From Coriaria nepalensis (taxonomy: Eukaryota > Streptophyta > Magnoliopsida > Cucurbitales > Coriariaceae), in NCBI GenBank assembly GCA_027186245.1, contig CP114483.1:1870001-1934000 (forward strand): DNA of 64,000 nucleotides, given 5' to 3'. A program made the translations under genes and the position numbers. Of the stretch, positions 23,301 to 33,624 are shown piece after piece (within the stretch, counting starts at the first letter, position 1; each line of letters begins with the position of its first letter). The notes below the pieces were generated by a model. It was given only the letters and a program-made list of their open reading frames with translations, did no database searches and was not told where the DNA came from.

Positions 23301-23941
23301 TGGTGCCGGGATGTACCCTACTAGGTTGTTCCAAACAATAATTTTGATTATTCCTATTTTATCCATCCTTTGAGGCTCACAGTTGACTGTTGAGTATGCT
23401 TATATTTTTCTATCATTGCCTTTCAGAAGTGGTTTTGGCGGTGATGGGAGCATGCTTGTAGGTTTGTACGTTTATATCACCTATTTTATTATTATTTGAT
23501 TGATTAGAACTTTAGAAGTCATTTAAACTTCTTTCCTTGTTAACAGGACCCAATGACCCTCGGTGGTTTGGTGGAAGTGGCAATGAACCTAGTTTCCCAG
23601 GAGGGGATTTGTAAGTTGAGCTCTCTCTCTCTCTCATGCTATACTTCGGCTGATCTGCTTGATTCTGTTCCATCTGTGGAAACAGGAGTATTCCTCCAGG
23701 TGCTCATTTTGATTCTTATGGCCCACCAGGTGTTCCTGGGTTTGAACCTAGTCGATTTGCAAGGTTTGTGGAATTTGTATAGATGGCATTACCCAACATG
23801 TTTGAAATGCTCAAGGTGTTTCACTTAAAATGGGGATGATCAGTTATATGAGTTGGTCCTATCTTTTGCAGGAACCCACAAGGGCGTGGCGGGACTCATC
23901 CGGACTTGGAGCATTTTGGGAGCGGTTGGGATTTCATATAA
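20349..23941 (+). CDS. PTRE1: Proteasome regulator PI31-like (PTRE1/PSMF1 type)
   Basis: Nine exons (20349-20523, 20607-20784, 20874-20999, 23034-23123, 23247-23324, 23427-23461, 23547-23610, 23686-23763, 23872-23941), 297 residues, all GT-AG. The N-terminal half is the PI31 FP domain (VMAVIRACRPNFRNDHDRVAFAVH..., WNELPDEYAFVYINPEKGSK, LVKCLVMNDKLVVDAL). The C-terminal half is the Pro/Gly-rich PI31 tail with PLGPQIHPSGV, DLYPGPGAGMYP, GSMLVGPNDPRWF, YGPPGVPGFEP and HPDLEHFG. PI31 binds the 20S proteasome; the Arabidopsis relative PTRE1 promotes proteasome activity downstream of auxin. Intron 3 is about 2 kb and contains a separate same-strand Myb/SANT-like gene; the other introns are 75-125 bp. 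The gene is otherwise intact. Confidence 0.93.
21284..22403 (+). CDS. Myb/SANT-like DNA-binding protein nested in PI31 intron 3
   Basis: Two exons, 21284-21610 and 21711-22403, joined in phase, give 339 residues. Residues about 8-100 form a Myb/SANT-like domain of the PIF/Harbinger-accessory type (AAWSPEHTELYLNLCIGEI, SFKKIAWVNIRNKFN, YDAKQFKNKWDNLRKEW, GWDYERNTVVADDEWW), as also found in 'L10-interacting MYB domain' proteins. A linker (FRHKGLLCKDRMEVVFKGYM), a Ser/Thr/Pro-rich middle and a helical C-terminus follow. The domain occurs both in the accessory protein of PIF/Harbinger transposons and in many host genes derived from it. No transposase is nearby, so it may be a domesticated or retained accessory gene. 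It lies wholly inside intron 3 of the PI31 gene (21000-23033) on the same strand, with an intact frame and a proper intron. Function unknown. Confidence 0.8.
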
Positions 23942-24381
23942 GCCAATCGAGATCTCTCTTTGGAAAAATAAGAAACTAGTGTTACAAGAGAACTTATGTT
24001 TGAGCGAGCAGAAATGCTGTGCACTTCTCATAGTTGATAGTTTTGTATAAATCTTTATACCTTAGTCCTTGTGGCATGTGGGCTTGTGAGACTGTATAGA
24101 CTGTGACAACATGCTATATACATATAGGTCTTCAATATGGTTTTCAAATGTTGTTTTTCATGTCTAAGGCGTTGTCTATAAGGGAAGAAATGTTTTCAAA
24201 ATTTTCAACTCACACGCCCCAACTTCCAGCTCAAGAATCAAATCTTGTCTAAGACGGAATTTCGACCCTGCTTTCATGTCGTTTGATGTGATTAGATTAG
24301 ATTAGTTACTAATCTAAGACGGAACTGACGAATGGATTTCCAAGATTTAGATTAGTTACTCACTCTCCATACGAAATCTAG

Positions 24382-24463
24382 GTGGGCGTGCCGGAGTAGT
24401 TATCAGGCATGACTAGAAATCGTGTGGGCTCTGCCTGCGCAGGTTCGAATACTGCCGCTGACT
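24382..24463 (+). tRNA. tRNA-Ser (anticodon AGA), probably decayed
   Basis: 82 nt with the length, long variable arm and anticodon arm (CATGA-CTAGAAA-TCGTG) of plant tRNA-Ser(AGA), an intact GTTCGAAT B-box and a D-arm GTAGTTATC. The acceptor stem has one G-G mismatch (position 3) and one wobble, and the T-stem has a G-A mismatch where functional copies have G-C. A run of six T (24465-24470) just downstream resembles a Pol III terminator. I read it as a full-length but decaying copy; it could still be transcribed. Confidence 0.7.
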
Positions 24464-24687
24464 ATTTTTTCGAAGATGAATTTTTCTGTTAATTTTTTAG
24501 GCCTTTTTTTATGCGAGTGTATAACAGTAGTGGGTGGTTGGACAATAGTGAACTTCCCTTACTAGCAATGTCTTCCTATTCTCTAGGCACCGTGTTCTTG
24601 TACTGCTTATTATTTATTTTTAATCGGAGAAATCTCCACGACTTTTGGCGATATAAACCCAAGACTACTTTAGAAAATCATCCATAT

Positions 24688-24835
24688 GTACAAAGAACCA
24701 CACCAATGTCCAAGGACAACCCTTAGGAATCTGCTTATTATAAGTAGTACAAAGAACCACACCAATGTCTTTCTACATATCTCTAGTCTTCTTACCTATA
24801 GGACAAAAAGTAGTACAAAGAACCACACCAACATG
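24688..24835. repeat. 23-bp direct repeat, three copies 59-66 bp apart
   Basis: The word 'gtacaaagaaccacaccaa' recurs at 24688, 24747 and 24813; the first two copies continue identically with 'tgtc', the third carries an inserted 'ca'. No gene overlaps it. Confidence 0.85.
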
Positions 24836-25229
24836 TCTCATCCCCATTCACAGTGTTATGCCAAAACGTCTGTGAGCGGCAACAAAAATACAAGCACATC
24901 ATAAGCTTGTAAGGACACTAAATTGAGAGCTAAATAACTTAGCCTAGATGTAATCGTGTAATCGTGTAATCGTGTAAACAAGCTAGCTTGAATGTGAGTC
25001 TCACTCTCTACTGAATACTGATACACCGAAATCACAAATCAACAAAGCCTGCATAGTTGGATTCTTCTTTTTACTGTTCATAATTTTGCAGTACACAGAC
25101 CAACACAAGTAGGCATTTAAAAAACACCAACCAAACACGAAACAAGTAGTAAAAACCGCTTCTTCTTCCTTTTTTTTTAACCTCAAATTGCCAATATACG
25201 CAAAAAACACGGGACTAGATCTCCACTAA

Positions 25230-25745
25230 TTAGGCTCCAGGAGCTGCATCCTTAACTTTTCTCTGCAAATACCCACCATACTCTCTAGCATAGTTCTTGA
25301 CATGACTCGCCGTGTCATAAATCCGACCCCTCGCATAATCGACCTGGTCCGCACCGACAGGGTGAAGTCCTCTAAAGTACTTGTAAAGCCATGAGAAACC
25401 AGTCACGGTGGCGACAGCGGACCCACACAGGGACAAGAACCCAGCGGTGGCTAGAAAGAGGAAGATGACGGTCGGAAACCATATTGGGCTTGTCACGATG
25501 ACCAATGGCGTGATGAAGATTAGGCCCACAACTGTGGCTGTTACTGTTAGGCCCGTGAGGAGGAGCAAAACGCCGCCGGTTAGGATAAGGGTCAAGAAGC
25601 CCACGAGCTGGCTTGAGTTTGGTGCAATGAGGTCTCGGAGCTTCTGTACAAGTCTGGATCCTGGCCGGTGGTGGTAGACCTGGTGGTTGTTGGTGTATGT
25701 GGGCCGTGGGCCTCTCTGTGCTTGACGGTCGGCCATTGTTTTCAA
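25230..25745 (-). CDS. Oleosin (lipid-droplet structural protein)
   Basis: Single-exon, 171 residues from the ATG at 25745; a second ATG at 25736 (MADRQ...) is the more usual oleosin-like start. An N-terminal polar, Tyr/His/Arg-rich stretch (1-40) precedes a hydrophobic hairpin of about 70 residues (47-118) whose turn holds the oleosin proline knot PX5SPX3P (P80, S86-P87, P91). An amphipathic C-terminus follows ([19 protein letters not shown]). Oleosins coat triacylglycerol droplets in seeds, pollen and other tissues, with the hairpin buried in the oil and the ends on the surface, and prevent droplet fusion. The size fits the family. The gene converges on PI31. I cannot assign it firmly to a seed, pollen or universal lineage. 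Confidence 0.95.
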   Translation of the reverse strand: MKTMADRQAQRGPRPTYTNNHQVYHHRPGSRLVQKLRDLIAPNSSQLVGFLTLILTGGVLLLLTGLTVTATVVGLIFITPLVIVTSPIWFPTVIFLFLATAGFLSLCGSAVATVTGFSWLYKYFRGLHPVGADQVDYARGRIYDTASHVKNYAREYGGYLQRKVKDAAPGA

Positions 25746-27364
25746 CCTGTGTACGTATTTGGGAAGATCGGGTTTTTGTTAGTGGAGTTGGAGACATGTG
25801 TTAAGTGGGCTTCGTTTCGGATGACATGCATGGGCCACACGTGGCGTGGATTGGAGCTACTTCGTCTTAGTTTGGGCCAGAGAGGTGCTTAGTTTTTGAA
25901 GTCCTAATAATCAATTATTATTATTAAGTCATCGCGCTAAGTCTTCCATTTCCGTCACCCCCTCGAGTGGAAGGAAGCTTCCTCTCAAATGTGAGACGTG
26001 GGAGACACGGAACGTATTATTGATAGAAAAATTCGTTCATCACTAATATATTAGTGATTTATTACGTTTTCGATTGAATTATCATTTTACTTTGGCCTTT
26101 TAATATAGATAGGCATGATCCTATCGATCCGGTCCATAGATTCAAATCCAAAATTTTCCTTCCCCCTACAATAGCCTTTGGATTTATTCAAAGGGTGTGG
26201 CAATCACCACTTTCCCTTATAAACTAATAAAGTTTCATAATAAATCGGGATTTTATAGTCCCAGTTGATTGACTTTAACGAAGCCTCAAGTTCAGACATC
26301 GAAATTTGGAGTCTTGACTTAATGAATTCGAGTCATCTTATGTGAAGATGGCTTTAGTTTGTTTTAATGAGCCCAAATATGCCATCGTACGTAAGGATGA
26401 CCTATGTTCGAAGTTTGAGGTTTTAGTCCTTCAATTTTTAAACTGTAGATGTCGAATTGAATCATCACATATGAGGATGATTTCGGTTTTGGGCCCTCAC
26501 TTCTAAATTATAGAGACCGAATTGAATTATCACACTCGAAAATAGCCTTGATTTTGGGTCTTTACTTTCTAAATTGTAAAAGCCGAGGTAAGTCATCATA
26601 CTTTGGGATGATCTCAGTTTTAGACCCTTAGTTTATAAACTGTAAATATTGAGTTGAGTTAGGTCATCATGGGCTCCTAAGATGAATGCAAGTTATCATT
26701 GGGTGTAGACTATTTTTTTTATTTTATTTTAAATGAGTTGTCATTTAAGTATAATAGATGATGAAGAAAAAGAATGAAGTTGATATAATAAATATATAAT
26801 GAAGATTGATGATTTTTTAAATTTAAAAATTTTCTATTTTTGTGTGAAAGGAATATTTATGAAAAAATGATAGGAATAAAATGAAATTTAATATTATATT
26901 TTTATATTTTTAAGAATTTTAAGAATTTTAAATTTAAAAAAAAAAAAAAAAAAAAAACATAAAAGCAAGGAAATATTAGTTCGGGACATTTTTTAAATTA
27001 GCTTTCCAATTAATTATTCAATTTTTTCTCAAATTATCTCTTATTCTATTACAAAAAGTATCGTTTCTTTTTCATAGGAGGGCCGGGCCCCCTTGTAAAT
27101 TTCCATATGCTCCAATTATTCCATTTCAGGACGAAAACTAAAGGCCGACCGACCTTCTAGATTCAAAGAAATTAAAACCCACTTATGATCGAACTAGTTT
27201 TATTCGTTTTCCTGTATAAGTTGTTGTTTAAAATAACAACAATCCTACCTCAGGTCTTGCAGCTTCTTAGCCATTTCTAGCTACACTTATACTGCTTTAG
27301 TACTAAACACGAAAAAATCAACCGGAAGCCGGAATCAATCAGCGATCTGAAGGCGGCGGCGACA
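25746..27364. other. Intergenic, repeat-bearing
   Basis: Contains the oleosin upstream region, a four-copy 65-bp tandem repeat (26425-26690) and a long poly-A run at 26937-26957. No gene recognised. Confidence 0.6.
26425..26690. repeat. Degenerate tandem repeat, four copies of about 65 bp
   Basis: The word 'aaattgtarangncgaattga' recurs in diverged form at about 26441, 26505, 26571 and 26638 (spacing 64, 66 and 67 bp). Each copy is followed by 'atcatcac..tgaggatga' and 'tcggttttgggcc'-like sequence. No open frame runs through it. Confidence 0.8.
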
Positions 27365-27717
27365 ATGGGTTTTTCTGAAAGGTCTCTGTTTTTGGTGTTA
27401 CTACTTGTAGCGACTATTTCTGCTTCGGATAGACCTCTACTGGTAAAATCCAGGCCAATTCCAAGTTTACCACAACACGACGGTAAGAAAGAAACTCTCT
27501 CTTGATCTCTCTTTCTCTTGATCCGTTTCGTCTCTAAATAACATGAATTAACTGATACAAGAAAACTTGCAAATTTGATGTTTTTGAAGGGTACGCGAAG
27601 ATATTGGAAACGCTAGGAATTGGATGCAGTTGCTGTCACGGAGTTGGGGGAGAATGCGTTGCTAGCTGGACCGGGTCCTGCTCCAATCTTCACTGTCTTC
27701 CCTGGATACAATATTAG
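27365..27717 (+). CDS. Small secreted cysteine-rich peptide, unknown family
   Basis: Two exons, 27365-27482 and 27590-27717, joined GT-AG, encode 81 residues. The first 20 or so (MGFSERSLFLVLLLVATISA) form a clear signal peptide. A basic/proline linker (RPLLVKSRPIPSLPQHDG) follows, then a C-terminal module with six cysteines in the order C-x-C-C, GGEC, SC, HC, and the ending CLPWIQY. Short length, signal peptide and six cysteines fit the general class of apoplastic signalling or defence peptides, but the spacing does not match defensin, LTP, snakin, RALF or EPF patterns as I know them. A Kozak-like context (acaATGG) supports the start. Function and partner unknown. Confidence 0.7.
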
Positions 27718-28716
27718 ACCGCACAAAAATTAGTTAAAAAAAAAAAAAAATTGGGCCAGTGAACTCTTTTTCAGTCCTCAAATCTTCTTCTACGGAGCCT
27801 TCGTATGGGTGGATGGGAGTTGGATTACATTTATGTGTTAAGTAGGTTTGTTGAGCGTTTACAGTAATCTTTGTTTTTCCTGATTTCTGACTACATCGAT
27901 CACAGCAAAAGGAGTTGGATTACAAACCGGCCCCACCTTCATTCACGATTCTCTCTTTTTTTTTTAAGCCTCTTATCCGATAACTTCTTCCTTCTATCGG
28001 GCCCCACCAACTGAACCTCGAACAGCCCATCACGGCCCATCTCTTTCACCGACCTAAACTCGTCGGTAAAACTTCTTGTTACAAACTTTTCATTAATCAA
28101 AATGATTCGTAAAATATGTGTTGAAGATGTATTTATGAAGAGATATTGATTGTACGGTAAACAGTAATGAAGGTCACACGCGGTAGTCCGGTGGGGGAGA
28201 ACGGTGAAGAAGACAGACAGAGTTCAGACTATGGATACTGGACCCACCTAGAGGACTATTCTAAACCTCCACGTGGCAGTGTCCGATTTCTCTTTTTTGA
28301 CAGGTTGGAGGGGAAACTGAAATGGAAAATTTTTAAATATAATAATAAATATAATAATTAGAGAGATGATGAGAGAGATCGTCGGCTAGAAAGAGAATCA
28401 TGGAAAGAGAGGGAATGAGTAATGCTAAGCCTTGATACCTCCTCCTTTTCGGGCCTATAAATTGGTTGGGGGTGAACCGTTTCGGTTTTTCTCTGCTAAG
28501 CCTTCACGTCTCTCTCTCTCTCTCTCCCCCTCCCATTCTTACGGTACTCTGTTTTCTTCCATTCGGTTTTTTTCTTCCTCCTCCCTTTTCTGTTTGTTTC
28601 TCAGGAAACCTCATCGCGCTTCCTTACTTCTTTCTTATACCTCTTTGGAATATACAAGTTAGGGAGCTGGTTGGCGTCGGTTGAAGAGGCGATACCGGAT
28701 TGATAGGGAAGAAAGG
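27718..28716. other. Spacer and leader region of SIS-like gene
   Basis: Poly-A at 27737-27750 near the peptide gene's 3' end, then no gene. A CT microsatellite at 28508-28526 and CT-rich DNA to about 28620 look like the promoter and 5' leader of the following gene. Confidence 0.5.
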
Positions 28717-29822
28717 ACGGAAGCGGGCTCGTCATCTTCTTCCTTTCCTTCTGAGCTGTTTGGCTCTAAGGAAACTTCTCCGTATTCTGCAGGAATTTTT
28801 GGCTCTATCTTTGCTCCTTCATCAAATGTATAATCGTCTCTGTTAATGTTCTTCGTTTCTTAACCACCTTCTTACGTATTTGTTCTCGAATATGATTTTC
28901 TGCCTCTCGCTCTATTCTGTTTTGTTCTTTTTTCTGCATTTTTCAGTATTACAGAGGATTTCGAGTGTTTCCCTCTGTAGAGATGCAAGGGTACGCTAAT
29001 TCGATTTCTATATTGAACATGTCTAGGATTTTTACCTCTACGTTCCACTGGGGCTAGCATACGGATTTTTCAGGTGTTAGGGAGGGAGTCTGTACGCTAT
29101 GAAAACAAATGGAAAAAGCAAGACTCTCTGATTGAGTCATGGAAGACCAAACTTGATTCACCAGGTATTCGTATTATCATTTTCTGTGATTTCCATTAGA
29201 ATTGCTTTTAGTTTTACTTGATTCAACTCTTTTTGTTTGTTTTGTTCTTACCTTTCATTCTTTTTCTTCAATGAAAAAATCGGTTCTGTCTTTCTGTAGA
29301 ATAACTGAATGCCTGCTGTATCAAGGAGATTGATTCTATCTGCCTTATAAAACCCTCTTGTGTGTGCAGATGGTAATATCAGTAATAAGATTTACGAAGA
29401 GGAAAGTCAGAGCATGAGGAATAGTGACTTGAGCTTCGTTTATCAGGAACAAAAAGTACAACCATGTCATCTCAGTTCATCAATCTATTATGGTGGCCAA
29501 GATGTATATTCTCATCCTCAAAGTGCTCAGAATCCTGCATCTAACTCTGTGGTAGGTTTCATTTTGTCGCAAATTGATAGTTATATATAACAACACACTG
29601 TATAATCTTTTGTTGACAACCTGTTGACTCTATCTGTGAATATTTTTTCTTCCAGTACAAGAAGGATGGAGGGGAGGATGATTCAGGGAGTGCGTCCAGA
29701 GGAAATTGGTGGCAAGGTAGGAGGCAATGAGTCGTTGTGTGGCATAGATTAAAATTGTGTTTGTATGGATAGAAGATTGATCGTCTCAAAACTTTGTACC
29801 TGCAGGGTCTCTCTATTATTAA
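28717..29822 (+). CDS. SIS-like (salt-induced serine-rich) protein; AUG start missing
   Basis: Five exons (to 28827, 29074-29164, 29370-29551, 29656-29716, 29806-29822) join in phase into about 153 residues: a Ser-rich start (SSSSFPSELFGSKE, GIFGSIFAPSS), a VLGRES block, then QPCHLSSSIYYGGQDVYSH, YKKDGGEDDSGSASRGNWWQ and the terminal GSLYY. This order and ending match a small plant-specific family whose Arabidopsis member At5g02020 is known as SIS (salt tolerance). The molecular function is unknown and there is no membrane segment or catalytic motif. No ATG is in frame between the upstream in-frame TAG (28660-28662) and the first conserved residues. The best candidate initiator is ACG at 28717 with A at -3 and G at +4, exactly where relatives have Met-Glu. 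The start given is that codon and is uncertain; a start in an unrecognised upstream exon is the alternative. Confidence 0.7.
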
Positions 29823-31122
29823 GAGCACACTTGCCCGGTCATATACTACTAGCTAAGGTACATCTAAATGTCTGCTTTACAGCCCTCTTCTTGTCTTGTA
29901 CTTGTATTTATATATATTATTACTACAAGTTCAATGAGTTTAGATCAAAGTATGTGGTCTCTTGCAAATCTGTTTGAATCGCTGAAAATTTTTTTTGTGA
30001 CTGACAATTTGAAGAATCCAGCTAATATTAGGTGGTTCAGGTTGGATCACTGAATATAAAATTTATTATGTAAAATTCCAGCCTCATGGATCATAGAATG
30101 AAAGTGATGCAGGATGAGTAGACCAAAGCGCAATAGACATGAAGACTTAAATCTGAACAAGTCCAGGAATCCAAAATGTATGAGAAACTGATAATAAAAG
30201 GAGAGATCCAACATGGAAAACTCGAGTAATATACATTTATATAACAGAAAAACTTAGGTCATAATCGTAGGTCTTTTTAGCTTTATTACCATTTCTTAGA
30301 ATGACAAGGAATTTAATAACATTACCATATAAAGAATGCATGAATGTTATTATATTAAATGGTCATAAATATAGAGAATTGCAATGAAATCGACCATTCA
30401 GGTAGGATCCTGAATTCTTGCCTTCCCAGATCTCTCTCTTCTTTTTTAGCCTCACTCTGTTACGAGTTTCATGTGATTATTGGACTAAATGTGTGCTTTT
30501 CATAATCATTTGGTTTGCAGGTACATAGAACACGAGGTAGCAGTATCTGTATTACAATTTAGAATATCAACAGATAGATGGAGTAGTCAGATATTCGGGC
30601 AGATCTGGCTGTTGTTTCACCATCCAGAAACTATTGTATGTTTTCAAATTTAGACTCTTATCAGTATAGGGACTGGGACTTCCCGTTACCATGTAATCTA
30701 CAGGTATGTTTAGTACAGTATGTACACTACTAATATGCCAGACAGACATCAAAAAAATATATCCTAGCCAGAGCATATGAGTGCACGTACCAATAGCCAA
30801 GCGCATCCATTTTTATTGTTTTCCTGTCCTGTCTTTATCCATTTCTTATCCGAACCTCAGATAAGATGGTTCAGTATTAATTAATTTACACAAATTCTTC
30901 TTCGTACGAGTGATGATGAGTCGTGACCCACTATCAACAATAATGCTTTATTGTTTTTTTCCATGGTCGTTAAAGACGTTGGTGAACATTCTCCATCAAA
31001 CAGATTGTTTGTCCAATTTCTGGCAACTTCTAGATTCTTTTTTTTTTTTTTTTTAATTTTCTTTTAAGTCCATAAAACAGATAATAATTTCAAGTAAAAT
31101 ACAATAATCAAAGGATTCAAAC
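29823..31122. other. Intergenic between convergent SIS-like and RopGEF genes
   Basis: Two 3' UTRs and AT-rich sequence with a poly-T run near 31037-31054. No gene recognised. Confidence 0.6.
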
Positions 31123-33624
31123 TCACTCTTCAGGTTTCATTGTTTCTTCCACTGCAAGGTCCGGCATCGATGAGCTTACTACTTCTATAGAGTCGGAAGA
31201 CTCTTTTCGACAATGCGATGTCTTCATTTCTTGCATTCGGCTTGATATTACCGAATTTGAATCCTCAATGAGTTTGCCTTTTATAGCCTTCTCTTTTGCT
31301 TGAATACTAAGATAATCGGTCAGAACCTTCTTAACTCCTTGGCCCCGTTCGAAGAACTTGCCGCTAGTAAGAAACTGTGATCTTTCTCCTCCCTTTGCCA
31401 GGCTTGCTATATGCGCAGGTGAAAAAATCGATGTGTTAATAGCTGTCTTGTATGGGGTGATCATAACGGGGGCCGATGAATGAATTGGAGTGCTCTTATG
31501 GGAAATCAAACCCAATTTCGAAATCAATGACATTTGATCAGAATGCTTTGTTAGATCATCCACGTAAAGCATATCGTCAATTCTTGCTGCTATATTAAAC
31601 GCCAAGCTCTCCAACACTCTTGAGTAGCTCTCTAAGATGGATTTACCCACATCCTATATAAAGAGAGAGCGAGCGAGAGAGAGAAGGCTTTGTTAAATTG
31701 ACCAAGTTTTTCCCATGAATAATCAAAAATTAAAAACCAGGACATAAACGACAGACCTTGTTGTACTGGATTTTGCTCATGTCTAAGGTTGTCTGAGGAA
31801 GGCCCGGAAATCTTTGCTTTAAGCAAAGTAGGAGAGTTTCTGCCCTTTCGGCAAGTAGTTCTCTCTTGTCCCCATCAACCATAAGATCTTTCACCATTCC
31901 CCATGAAGACTTTGAGCTGGACCGGGCCGTGTTATTGGGCAGTTTCGAGTTTGTTCTTCTGCGCCACACGTATACAGAAGCCTCGACCCGGTTGGCTATC
32001 TCTATAGCTTGATGCTCGGACGACATATCAAGGCAGTCAAGTAAACATTCCGGAGAAAACTGGTCCGATGAAATATATCGATATATAATGTCACCTAAGC
32101 TAGCTCTTCCATTCTGAAATTCAATTCAACAATTAAATTTTATTTTTACTTCCATATAAAAGTATGCATATTGCAAAATGTAGTGGGAATTATAAAATAC
32201 CTTGGGTAGGGATTCTAGATAGGATTCAGGGACATCCATATCGGCCAAAGTAATGCCATTAATAGCCACTGCAGCTTTTAATATCTGGCTAGTGCAATCA
32301 CGTTTGTGTTGTAACTGTTTTCTACAATCCTCATGGAGCCCACCTGGAGGAACTTGAGGGACAGGTAGCCACCATTTCTCCTCTTGCCGTTGAAGTGCTG
32401 GATTGAAAGGGGGAGAGCTGTCTGAATCTTGAGCCAGGATTCCTTGATCCACATACCAGAACTCACTGTCTTGAAAACTATCTAATATTTCCTGCAAAAT
32501 GAAGCAATTATAAATTTTTAAAAATTATTGGTCAAAAAATGGGTGGTCATTTGTATAAGAGAGGGAGCTGCTTACAAGAAGCATGTTATCCAATTTGCGT
32601 AGAGCCGGAAGGTTTACATATAGATCATTGCGTGGTCTGCAAGTCATAACCTGAGATAATACGAAACATTTCAATGATTTTTCACTATCTTTAAAGGCAC
32701 TGTGAGCAGATTTTTGACCTATTTTGACACCATTTAAACTGAAGTGGAGAGTGAAATGATAATGACCTCAAGCTTGCTTCCGTCAGGAAATGACTGCCAA
32801 GTAGGTATCAACTCTACAATATGATCGCTAACACAGAGAAGCCAGTCCATTTCTCTGCGCCACATCACTTTCTTCTCAGCTCGAAAAGGTTCTAACCTCC
32901 ATAGTTGCCCAAACAAAGTAGCTGCGAAATGAACAATGATAAGTAAGAAGAAGCATCAAAAGAGAACTGAAACCGCTGCAAGAAACGGAATTAAGCAGAA
33001 GAATCATAATTATGATCTTAACATATACCGCAAAGATTAGTTATGGCATTGGATATCGCCAATGCAGTACAAACGCCATTTCCACAACCTGACATATCTT
33101 CTCCAAGCAGTAATTTTGAAAACCTTTCCTTCATCATCTCAATTTCTACAACCCCCAAAAAAAAACCCAGAATCAATTCAGTATATGAACAAGAATGTTA
33201 TAAATGAACAATTATTTGTTCATGCCTCAGTTATATGTAATGAGGTAAAAAGGGGGATGGATTATGAAGAACCTGATATTCTGGACCCTTCGACATCATG
33301 TGATTTCTCTTCTCCCTTAGCACCATTTTCAATAGCCCAACCCATTGAAGGTGCAGAAGAAGAGTCCTCCTCTTCAGAGCTACTATGACTCTGCTCCTCA
33401 TGCACAGTCGTTTCTGATGTTAAAAATTCAGAGCTTGAGCTGCTTCTGCAGCTCTCATGCTCTCGTCTTTCAATCAAATCCGCTAGCGTATGATCATTTG
33501 AACCAACAGTTTCCAGAAAGACTTCACTTTTCTCTGTTAAAGACTCCATTTTTACAGCTCTATCCCCTTCACTTACGAGTACCAGACTGATCAGCTCACT
33601 GTATGATACTGAAGTGAGATTCAA
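31123..33624 (-). CDS. Rop guanine nucleotide exchange factor (PRONE domain), RopGEF7-like
   Basis: Seven exons (33273-33624, 33029-33145, 32767-32921, 32576-32650, 32201-32491, 31757-32113, 31123-31653), all GT-AG. From the first ATG (33624) the protein has 625 residues; an internal ATG at 33549 (MESLTEK) would give 600 and is plausible. An acidic, Ser/Glu-rich N-terminus precedes the PRONE domain, seen as [96 protein letters not shown] and SWGMVKDLM. The C-terminus is variable and regulatory. RopGEFs load GTP onto ROP small GTPases at the plasma membrane, downstream of receptor kinases, to set polarity, auxin and ROS responses. The RopGEF7 assignment rests mainly on the neighbouring SIS- and RPL-type genes. 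Confidence 0.93.

Larger units (their letters stand above)
23942..25229. other. Intergenic between PI31 and oleosin genes
   Basis: Holds the tRNA-Ser-like gene at 24382-24463 and a dispersed 23-bp repeat at 24688-24835. The rest shows no gene; the two flanking protein genes are convergent, so both 3' UTRs fall here. Confidence 0.6.

Noticed and set aside
28432..28684. Open frames encoding Ser/Leu/Pro-rich peptides
   Set aside because: They are translations of the CT-rich leader upstream of the SIS-like gene.
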